Below, one piece after another: positions 10,044-16,724 of a stretch of DNA of 16,724 bases (its first letter is position 1; each line of letters opens with the position of its first letter). A program made the translations under genes and the position numbers. This DNA comes from an uncultured Ureaplasma sp. (GTDB lineage Bacteria > Bacillota_I > Bacilli_A > Mycoplasmatales > Mycoplasmoidaceae). The notes below the pieces were generated by a model. That model ran no database searches, was not told the origin of the DNA, and saw nothing but the letters and a program-made list of their open reading frames with translations. Location: NCBI GenBank assembly GCA_910589685.1, contig CAJUTA010000026.1:1-16724 (forward strand). The letters run 5' to 3'.

Positions 10044-10073
10044 AAAACTAGCCAAAACTTGGGCTAGTTTTTT
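10044..10073 (+). terminator. Bidirectional intrinsic terminator between panAT and rnlB
   Basis: AAAACTAGCC (10044-10053) pairs perfectly over 10 bp with GGCTAGTTTT (10062-10071) around an 8-base loop, and the right arm runs into TTTTTT. On the minus strand the tail begins TTTTGAT. The rnlB stop codon (10072-10074) abuts it, so it likely serves both convergent operons. Confidence 0.85.
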
Positions 10074-10431
10074 ATATAATTTCACCACTAATAATTCTTT
10101 GCTTGTCATCTTGTGATAACAAAGTATTATCAAGTAAATCTTGATTGTTATAAAAGAAATCTGACGTTATTTTCTTGAATATTCTATTACCTTTAATACT
10201 TTTTGATTCTTTCCAAATAAATATTCCATTTTCAAATGGTATTTTTACGAATCTAGAGACATTATTTTTAAATGATAACTTGTCAAAATATACAATTCCA
10301 TTAAATTGCATCTTTTTTAACTTTTTTTCAAGTTGCATATAAAATTCTTCCAATTGTTCATATGATTTGCAAATCAATAAAATCTTATTTTTAGTTAATT
10401 GAACTATTTGGAATGGTTCGTATTTTTGCAT
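10072..10431 (-). CDS. rnlB: RnlB-family antitoxin
   Basis: This 119-residue protein resembles RnlB, the antitoxin that binds and inhibits the RnlA RNase. The resemblance rests on the central NGIVYFDKL...SRFVKIPFENG stretch and on the ending LLDNTLLSQDDKQRII. The latter is close in shape to the E. coli RnlB tail (a Leu-rich VLSPDD segment followed by hydrophobic residues). Length matches RnlB (about 120). It starts two bases after the stop of the RNase H-RnlA gene, the same toxin-then-antitoxin order as in E. coli, so co-transcription and coupled translation are expected. The match was made by eye; context with an RnlA-like HEPN protein raises my confidence. No TGA codon is used in it. Confidence 0.72.
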   Translation of the reverse strand: MQKYEPFQIVQLTKNKILLICKSYEQLEEFYMQLEKKLKKMQFNGIVYFDKLSFKNNVSRFVKIPFENGIFIWKESKSIKGNRIFKKITSDFFYNNQDLLDNTLLSQDDKQRIISGEII

Positions 10432-10433
10432 TT

Positions 10434-11880
10434 TTATATAGTTTCTTTAATTAATTTTATGCATTCCAATGCAATTTGTTTTGCTATATTTTTATCACAT
10501 ATTAAATTGTCATTTTCTGAGTAATCTAAAATATATTTAAAATGAAAATTTTTATGTCTGTATTTATTAAAAAAATTATAACAATTATTTAATTTATTTT
10601 TTTCATCTTCATCAATTTTTATTTTTTTGGGTAATTCATGTTTACCATTTTCTTTATTATAATCAAAGCAATTTATTGCATTTTTTTCACTTAATTTAAT
10701 TTTATTATTATCTAATTTTCATTTTAAATGTCCTTCTAGAGCTTTTAAAGGTTCCATTATTAATCATGTATAATCATCTAAATTATCTGGTATATTATCA
10801 GTCAATTTTATTCCAGTTTTAATTAATTTCAATATTTCTTTTGGATAATTACTAGGAAATTTATCAATGTTTTCTATATTAGTTCATTTGCTATTTTTTG
10901 TTATATTTTGCAAAATATTTTCAAATTTATCATCTTCTAATATTTCTAATAATATATCAAGGATGTGAATAAATAATGTTGACATTTTCCCTTGAATTGT
11001 TAATGATTTAGTTTCAAAATAATTAATTGTTATTTTTTGATTTAATAAATTTAATTTATAAATAATGCAATGTTTATTTTCATCTTTACTAGGTGTTATT
11101 TTTATATTTTCTATTTTTTGTAATTTTTCCAAAAACAAATTACAATTATCAAAATCTTGAATAACACATCAATTAGATCCTAAATTATATCTTTTATCGC
11201 TGGTATTATTTAATGCTAGTTTTGCCAATCTATCTGCTTTGTCATTAAATTTAATATTAGAATGTGATTTTACTTTTTGAAATTCTATTGCATCGAAAAA
11301 TAATTTGTTTTTATTAAAAATATCAAAATAAAGAGATGCTATATCACTTTTAGTTTCTCATTTACCAATTGCTCATTTTTCTATTCCTTCATAATCATAA
11401 TAAAACTTGACTTTATTTTTATTATTTGAGATTGCTCATTCTAATGCTTTTATGACACCAAAAATTTCACCTGCTACATTTCTAGTATTTAAATATTTTT
11501 CATTGTTATATGAATCAAAAAATTCATATTCTTTTAATTCATTGTTTTCTATTGTTTGAATATAAACGCCAAAACTATATTTTTTAAGTTCATCACTATA
11601 ACTTCCATCAGTAAATATAACTGTGTAACCATTTTCTAAATCAGATTTAACCTTAGATTCAATTTCATCATTTATGTTGATGTTTTTTGATATTAAATCA
11701 TTAGTATTCAAATTGCTTAATTGATCTTCATTTAAATAATTCAGTGCTTCTTCTTTAGTTGAAAAACCTTTGTAATCTGCACCAGGAAATCCTAATACAT
11801 ATTGCTTGCATTCATCTCAATCATTAAATATACCTATTGTCTTCCCTTTTTTTAATTGCATAAAATTTTGTTTTAGCCAT
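10434..11880 (-). CDS. rnlA: RNase HI-RnlA fusion toxin, frameshifted at an A7 run
   Basis: From the ATG at 11861 the open frame gives 475 residues. A viroplasmin-type hybrid-binding domain (KGKTIGIFNDWDECK, GADYKGFSTKEEA) leads into a full RNase HI domain with all four acidic residues: Asp85 in FTDGS, Glu132 in AGEIF, Asp156 in YYDYEG and Asp210 in FNDKADRLAK. The remaining 255 residues resemble the RnlA toxin: KALEG (Glu376) and a HEPN-type R-x4-H, R435-HKNF-H440. Viroplasmin domains normally begin MAKxKFYAxKKG. Here that N-terminus is encoded from the ATG at 11880 (MAKTKFYAIKK) but is separated from GKTIGIF by one extra A in a run of seven (11847-11853). As read, only the shortened 11861 start, which has no ribosome site, gives the protein. 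RnlA-type toxins degrade mRNA and act against phage once RnlB is lost. Confidence 0.8.
11847..11853 (-). other. A7 tract breaking the fusion-toxin reading frame
   Basis: On the coding strand the tract reads ATT-A7-GGG. With six A the upstream start at 11880 would read continuously MAKTKFYAIKKGKTIGIF. With seven A the upstream start runs into TAA after 18 codons. This is a candidate site for replication or transcription slippage. Confidence 0.7.
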
Positions 11881-12142
11881 AAAATCTACCACCATAAATC
11901 TATTTTATAATTATTGCTTATTTATGAATATTTAATGTTTTAAAAATGATTTTTACTTATTTTTAATTATTTAAATATTATTCTACACACAATAAATTAA
12001 TAAAAATAATTGTCCAACAATGTATTGAAGTAAAGAAATTTAAAAAAATTAGAAATTATCCTAATATAAACAAACAAATCAAAGAAATAAGATAAAATTT
12101 ATTCCACTAAACCTATATGATATAAGAGTAATTACCTACTTA

Positions 12143-12177
12143 TATTGAATGAATAAAATATATTTATACATTCAATA
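12143..12177. repeat. Inverted repeat in the intergenic region
   Basis: TATTGAATG (12143-12151) and CATTCAATA (12169-12177) are perfect 9-bp inverted repeats around a 17-base AT-rich loop. No T run follows, so it is not an obvious terminator; an operator or a chance repeat in AT-rich DNA are both possible. Confidence 0.45.
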
Positions 12178-12573
12178 CACAATGGAGTATATATTTACAC
12201 TTAAATAGAAGTTATATGGTTATAAATTAGTAATAAAAATGCAAAAAATTATTTATTTTATGGTTTATTTTATAGTCATATTTTATTATATTTAAATTAA
12301 TGTTTAATTTATTTACTCAAGTGAACTATAAAAAATATTAATTAGGTATTAATTTAATTTGTTAATGTTATTTTTGAAAAAACTAATTGTTTTTACAATT
12401 TTTTGATAAATTAGCATAAACTTTTTATATTTTCATTTAAAAATTATTTAATCAATTGTTGTTCTAGAAAATATTGTAATATTGTATTTTTAAACTAAAA
12501 AACATTAAAAATAGATTTTAGCTTATCGCATATTTTAAAAACTTACTAGACAATTTATAAAAAACAAATATTA

Positions 12574-12579
12574 TATAAT
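12574..12579 (+). promoter_or_regulatory. Candidate -10 box for the nuclease-like gene
   Basis: TATAAT lies nine bases before the ATG at 12588. A transcript beginning about seven bases downstream would be essentially leaderless and would exclude the alternative TTG at 12580. No -35 box at normal spacing is evident. Confidence 0.4.
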
Positions 12580-12587
12580 TTGAACAT

Positions 12588-13398
12588 ATGAAAAAAATTT
12601 TATAATGCTGGAAACACACCTTCCATTTATGAAGAAAAATATAGAAAAATTAATTATCTTTGCTTATATACAAAAATTATTGATGGTGAATGAGATTTTT
12701 GTTGCAATAATAAAGTTGATAATGATTTATTTATATGTAGAAAACATATCAAAGGATTAAGCAATAAATATAATATTAATTTTGAAATTGAAATAAAAAA
12801 TTTATTATCAAAAAAGCCTTTTGATGAGGATGAATGTTTTAGAAGTGAATTTATTCAATCTATAAAAGAAAATTTACATGTAAATATAGAAGAAAATATA
12901 TTTAGTTATATAAGTATTTTTTTAAATCCTGAAATTCGTTGGATGTATGATAGAAATTTTTTTATTGGTTTACCTAAATATTGATTTGATAATTTAACAT
13001 ATTATTCTTCAACTACAAAAAGTTCAAAAGAACAAGGGAAAGAAAATGGACCTGATTTTATTTTTAAAGATAAAACAAATAACAAATTAATAGGGTTTGA
13101 AATAGTTTCCTATAAGTGGAACATAACAAATCAATTTAAAAAAGATGAACAAGCTATTAATTTCTTTAAAGATAGTATATATAATGTTAATTCGATTGAC
13201 TCATATATAGAAGAAATTATAAAAATAATAAAATCAAAAAATGAAAAATCAAAAAAATATTTTAAATGTGATGAGTTGTATTTAGGTATTGTTGTAAATA
13301 ATACAATAATGGATTATCACTATTATTTATTTGAAATAATATTAAATAAATATATAAAAGATAATAATTTAAATTTTCAAAATTTATTTATTTTATAG
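12588..13398 (+). CDS. Unrecognised protein, possible PD-(D/E)XK nuclease, frameshifted at A7
   Basis: A frame of about 267 codons, open from the start region to TAG at 13396-13398, has no ATG of its own. The ATG at 12588 is followed by seven A (12591-12597) and then TAA three codons on. With six A it would read MKKFYNAGNTPSIYEEKYRK and continue for 269 residues. The only start without a frameshift is TTG at 12580, which overlaps the expected promoter. An early Cys/His cluster (C38, C39, C50, H53) could bind zinc. GPDFIF (Pro155-Asp156), then GFEIVSYK (Glu171, Lys176) resembles the PD...E...K core of restriction-type nucleases, though the E-x-K spacing is not canonical. I do not recognise the family. 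Two TGA codons are Trp. It stands alone in a defence-rich region, which is the main hint at its role. Confidence 0.6.
12591..12597 (+). other. A7 tract directly after the start codon
   Basis: Seven A follow the ATG at 12588. Six would bring the whole nuclease-like frame into register; seven give a five-codon peptide. This is the same arrangement, one A too many near the start, as in the fusion-toxin gene. Confidence 0.7.
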
Positions 13399-13552
13399 TA
13401 GATTTAATTTTTTCCATTGTATGTAAAAATAATATAATTCTCTTTTACAATTTATATTTATTTAAAAATAAGCAAAATACCATATAAAGTAGTATTATTT
13501 TATATTATTTGTAGATTATATTTTATTTAAATTAATTATTAGGTAATCATTT

Positions 13553-14731
13553 ATGACTATTAAGAATTTTTTAAATATTAGAAAAATTGAAAATATAGAG
13601 AAGAGATTCTCTATCAAAATTGTTTTTCAACAATTCTTACTAATTGCATCTTTTATTGTTTTTGTTAGTTTACTAACTGTGTCTTATACAGGTGCAAATG
13701 CAAATATAGGAATTAACGACTTAGATAACAATGTTCCATTAAGAGTAATGCGAGCAATGTTCCCAGTATTTATGACTTGATATATCTTTGCATCAATTTG
13801 ATCAATTAAGAGTGGTTGTGACTTAATTGAAAACAACAAAACATGACAAGGTATATTATTAATTCTTTCATTCATCCCTATTATTTCATTAATTAATCTT
13901 ATATTATTTGCAATAAAAATAAACAAAGAAGTAATAAGTTATTATAAAGATCTTTTATTTACTCAAGATTCTCAATTAAAAGAATATTACAAATGAGGAA
14001 CTTGAAGAAGATATTTACTATTAGGAATGTTAATTGTTTTATTACCTGTTGTAGGGTTTGTGTTTTGTGCAGATGCAGAGGCTGTGCAACCACACCAAGA
14101 AAATATTTGATTCTATTCATTTAACTATTTCACAATCCAAACTAATTTAATGATTTTATTTTTCACTGCAACTAATTTCTTTTTTCCAGGATTAAAAGTA
14201 TTTAAAAACAACAATTTGCAAATTGTAGTAACAGTATATATCTTTATTGTTGGAGCAGCTTGAAACGGATTATTATTGCCAGATAACATCCAAAGTGGAA
14301 AAGCTGCAACTCTTGGAGCTCAAAAATGAGTGATCACTTGTTGATATCATATTCTAAATCCAATCGTGTTTATTACTGGAAGTATGGTATTGATATTTAA
14401 GCAACCATTCAAAAAATCAACAAGCTTTGCAAATATCTTTAAAATTGGTGCAGTATATCCACTAATGTATTTAACATTTGTATCTATTGTTCCATTTACT
14501 GCTGGTGTATCAATTTATGGAAAATTCACAAATGTTAACCCTAATTTAAATTTAGGAACAGTTGATAATCCAATTTGAGGGAGTTATGCAAATTTTGCAA
14601 TTGTAATTGGATTCTGATTCATCTTTATGTTCTTTATTTGATTAGTATGATTCATTGATAAAAAAGTTAATACTAGCAAAATTGAAACTAATCAAGTTGC
14701 GATTGAAAATAAAATGTTAAAAAATAATTAA
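13553..14731 (+). CDS. Multi-span membrane protein, Pr6Pr/DUF1600-like
   Basis: The 392-residue protein has about nine hydrophobic spans, starting near residue 28 after a basic N-terminus and ending near 375 before a short charged tail. The segment NYFTIQTNLMILFF followed by a GAAWNGLLLP span resembles Pr6Pr-type integral membrane proteins and mycoplasma DUF1600 proteins; their function is unknown to me. Many TGA codons are read as Trp. The start at 13553 has an AGG about ten bases upstream. The gene stands between the nuclease-like gene and the convergent Abi operon, with a strong terminator hairpin at 14870. Codon use appears more ordinary for the genome than in the flanking defence genes, so it may be a resident gene rather than part of the island. 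Confidence 0.7.
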
Positions 14732-14747
14732 TTTTAATATTTTGTGG

Positions 14748-14766
14748 TAGCATTTAGTGTATGCTA
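14748..14766 (+). repeat. Small hairpin after the membrane protein gene
   Basis: TAGCAT (14748-14753) and ATGCTA (14761-14766) form a 6-bp stem with a 7-base loop, 16 bases after the stop. There is no T run. I see no other feature in 14767-14869. Confidence 0.3.
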
Positions 14767-14869
14767 TTATAGTTGAGTCGAAATAGTAAATTCTTATTTT
14801 CTATGTTTGCAGCTATAATTCGTAAGTTAACGCAGTAAAGTATGTTTTAACATATGATGTCTTAATCTT

Positions 14870-14914
14870 ACAATTAAAAAATGTGAGGATTTATTTCTCA
14901 CATTTTTTAATTGT
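14870..14914. terminator. Perfect 18-bp hairpin terminator between convergent genes
   Basis: ACAATTAAAAAATGTGAG (14870-14887) is exactly complementary to 14897-14914 with a 9-base loop. A and T runs inside the arms give T-rich ends in both directions, so it can end the membrane protein transcript and the Abi operon. The Abi stop codon (14891-14893) lies in the loop, so the last codons of abi form one arm. Confidence 0.85.
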
Positions 14915-15877
14915 ATTTATAAATTTATTTCTTAAATCTTTATTACTTAATTTTTTAGATACTTCTTTTATTTTTCCTTCAATTAAATTTTTTAATGAGT
15001 TATCTTTATGTTCTCTTTTATTTAATTTATCTAATATACAAATAATTTCATAAATCCATATTCTGTTTGAACCAGAAATAAGAATTGGACTATCTATCTT
15101 ATCATATATTTGATAAGAAAAATTATAAATGACACAATTATGACAATAATCATTTCTTAATAATCTAAATGATTCTAAAATAATGAATAATTCTTTTTTT
15201 GAAATATTAAAGCTAATATTTTCCAAAACTTTATTTGATAATTCTTGATTTAAATATTTAAATAGTTTATTTATTGCACCAAATGTTCAATAAATACTTA
15301 ATGTTCAAAGTGGTATATCATTTTCACAATTTTTATACTTATTAACTAATAATGAATAGCTTTTCTTCTTGATAAATTCTCCTTTAATTATCTTTTTTAT
15401 ATCATCAAATTTCTTAGTTTCTGATTTAGTATTATTTGAATTATCATCAAAATATTCTTTAAATATATATTTATATGTATCTAAATCTCAATTTAAAATA
15501 AAAGAATATTCATCATATTTAGACATATATTCACATATAACAGTTGTTATATATGATGATATCATTCTTTCAATATTCAATATATTAGATAAAATCATAA
15601 ATCCAATTCATCTGTCGAAATTAAATATTTCAATTAAATCATTAGAATTTACATCATTTTTATATTTATTAAATTTTCTATCTTCATTAATAAATAATAA
15701 ATCATTGTAACCATTAACAAAATTTTGATAATTATAATTTTTTATATACTTAATTAATCTATTTCTATTTACTATGTTTAATCCTCTTGTAGCCAATAGA
15801 TTTATTTGTTCATTAATTTTTAAAAATGGTTTTGGTTTAAAGTTAAATGGCTTAAATGTTTTTATAGTATTCTTCAT
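14891..15877 (-). CDS. Abi_2 family abortive-infection protein (HEPN RNase fold)
   Basis: The 328-residue protein fits the AbiD/AbiF (Abi_2) family, whose members block phage growth and are thought to act as HEPN-type RNases. The N-terminal KPFLKINEQINLLATRGLNI matches the family opening (K..L...EQI..L..RGL.I), and NGYNDLLF and EIFNFDRWIGFMILSNILNIERMISSYI match the following blocks. Later come IPLWTLSIYWTFGAINKLFKYL (family W...E..SFG.LS..Y) and the catalytic-type R-x4-H motif in FRLLRNDYCHN (Arg241, His246). Several TGA codons are Trp. Its ATG lies inside the end of the upstream HNH gene (16-base overlap), with no separate ribosome site, so translation is coupled. Confidence 0.85.
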
Positions 15878-16347
15878 TTTTTTGGATTATTTCCATCAAA
15901 AAATATTAACATTTTACATTTTATAGATTGTTCTAAATTTAATTGCGAAAACCGTGTATTTTCACCATCTTCAAAATATCCTATTTCATTTTTAAAATAA
16001 ATGTCAGAAATATTTATTTCACTATTACAATATTGTCTTTTAATATAAATAATTCCTGAATGTTTTGCCTGTTTTTTTACTTCAAATATTGTTAGTACAT
16101 TAAAATTATTATATTTATGAATTATTTTTCCTGCTGAATAATTAAATTTTTGCTTATTAGTTTCAATATGTGTTGGTTGAAGATTTTCATAAGCATTATT
16201 TTTATTAGGTAATATATGATCAACATTTCAGCAATAATAAGAATTTTCATCACCATATGCTGATTTAATGATTTCTCTTCCAGAAAAATCTACAGTTTTG
16301 ATAGTTTCTGTGTATCTATCTCAAATTTTTCTAATTTTAGCATCCAT
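15862..16347 (-). CDS. HNH endonuclease, first gene of the Abi operon
   Basis: The 161-residue protein has the typical small HNH opening IWDRYTETIKTVDFSGREI, then SYYCWNVDHILPNKNNAYENLQPTHIETNKQK. This gives Asp43-His44, the NLQ.TH strand and the late N-K that form the beta-beta-alpha metal site. The C-terminal 90 residues (from about FEVKKQAKHSG) are not recognised and could hold target recognition or Abi contact. Two TGA codons are Trp. The start at 16347 is preceded by AGAGAGA as a weak ribosome site. It overlaps the Abi_2 gene by 16 bases, so both are made together; whether it cuts phage DNA alongside an RNA-targeting partner is inference. Confidence 0.82.
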
Positions 16348-16369
16348 AAAATCTCTCTATAAATTAATC

Positions 16370-16418
16370 AATAATATTATATAAAAAATCAAAATAATAA
16401 TTTTATATAACTATTATT
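16370..16418. repeat. Inverted repeat at the operon promoter and lipoprotein junction
   Basis: Arms 16370-16386 and 16401-16418 match over 17 bp with a single extra base, around a 14-base spacer. Each arm carries a TATATAAAA-like element, so both orientations look promoter-like. The left arm contains the minus-strand TATAAT of the HNH-Abi operon, and the right arm coincides with where the plus-strand lipoprotein frame opens. Confidence 0.55.
16376..16381 (-). promoter_or_regulatory. Candidate -10 box for the HNH-Abi operon
   Basis: On the minus strand this reads TATAAT, 28 bases before the HNH ATG, giving a short leader that includes the AGAGAGA ribosome site. No clear -35 is seen. Confidence 0.45.
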
Positions 16419-16724
16419 AAATTCAATATTTCTAATAAATACATATTTGATTCAATTTATGCAAACTCATTCAATGCAACAACAATTAGAAATATTACAG
16501 AAAATCAACCTATTGCAAATCAAAATATTAAATGAGCAAACCAAAGTGGAACTACTGAAAGTTATTCTTGTAGAACTGATGCTTTCATCAACAACTCAAC
16601 TGTAAGAACTGTTGACTTAAGCCAACTAGGAGTACCTGCTGGAAACACTACAAGTGCGACTGCAAACGGAATCTTAGCAAACACTCCAGCTAACATGTAC
16701 TGTGGAAACTACTTCCCAGCAAAC
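16401..16724 (+). pseudogene. Start-less surface lipoprotein-like fragment, open to window edge
   Basis: An open frame of 108 codons runs to the window end and is bounded upstream by TAA (16398-16400), with no ATG, GTG or TTG before meaningful sequence. The product from about 16425 reads SNKYIFDSIYANSFNATTIR and continues with WANQSGTTESYSCRTD and NMYCGNYFPAN. It is rich in Asn, Thr and Ser, as in large mycoplasma surface lipoprotein families. One TGA is Trp. C-ending codons (AAC, GAC, TTC) are much commoner than in the neighbouring genes, which suggests a highly expressed origin or recombination. There is no signal peptide or lipobox, so this is either the remaining 3' part of a disrupted gene or a silent cassette for antigen variation. 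The P35-type families of Malacoplasma are a possible match I cannot test. Confidence 0.55.

Larger units (their letters stand above)
11881..12587. other. About 700 bases of AT-rich non-coding DNA
   Basis: I find no credible gene on either strand. The left end should hold the promoter for the minus-strand toxin operon (TATAAA on the minus strand at 11904-11909). The middle holds an inverted repeat (12143-12177), and the right end a TATAAT (12574-12579) before the nuclease-like gene. A 43-codon startless open stretch around 11985-12093 is too short and Lys/Ile-rich to call. Confidence 0.5.

Noticed and set aside
11985..12093. Open stretch of about 43 codons without a start in the intergenic region
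   Set aside because: It is short, Lys/Ile/Asn-rich as any AT-rich frame, lacks a start and ribosome site and matches nothing I recognise.
12580..13398. TTG start for the nuclease-like gene, avoiding any frameshift
   Set aside because: TTG at 12580 has no ribosome site and lies at or before the expected transcription start; the ATG with a six-A tract gives a more natural N-terminus. It is not fully excluded.
14732..14869. Possible small RNA or tRNA between the membrane protein and the terminator
   Set aside because: No cloverleaf, T-loop or conserved RNA fold could be drawn; only a weak 6-bp hairpin is present.
1..16724. CRISPR array, transposase or integrase
   Set aside because: No regularly spaced direct repeats and no DDE or integrase motifs were seen on either strand.

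Overview
The window is very AT-rich and reads UGA as tryptophan throughout: sigma factor, DeoA, TrmK and others only stay open if TGA is sense. With the lipoproteins and a sigA-trmK-Nif3 housekeeping cluster, this points to a mycoplasma (Mollicutes). The lipoproteins and defence-gene mix would suit the pneumoniae-group lineage that includes Malacoplasma, but I cannot fix the species.

Layout. Bases 1-1466 (minus) hold the N-terminal 488 residues of a surface lipoprotein resembling M60/enhancin-type peptidases; its C-terminus lies outside the window. Diverging from it are deoA (nucleoside phosphorylase), then rpoD/sigA, trmK and a Nif3-family gene. The last three are tightly packed, and trmK overlaps the Nif3 gene, as in Firmicutes.

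From 6207 to 16347 the window looks like a defence and toxin-antitoxin island. In order it contains: a DUF262-DUF1524 (GmrSD-like) nuclease; a decayed HNH endonuclease gene (minus); a Panacea antitoxin plus small toxin pair; an rnlB-like antitoxin and an rnlA-like toxin fused to a complete RNase HI (minus); a roughly 700-base non-coding stretch; a possible PD-(D/E)XK nuclease of unknown family; a multi-span membrane protein; and a minus-strand operon of an HNH endonuclease with an Abi_2/HEPN abortive-infection protein. The right edge is a lipoprotein-like reading frame with no start codon or signal peptide, lying directly against the promoter of that operon.

Two observations stand out. First, the RnlA-type HEPN toxin and RNase HI, known from E. 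coli as separate interacting proteins, are here one polypeptide followed two bases later by an RnlB-like gene. Second, three defence genes (HNH remnant, RNase H-RnlA, PD-(D/E)XK-like) are each out of frame by one base exactly at a run of seven A. In two of them the run lies within the first dozen codons and deleting a single A restores the expected N-terminus. This suggests on/off switching by slippage, decay, or homopolymer sequencing error; reads would decide. The HNH remnant also carries an in-frame TAG and looks truly dead.
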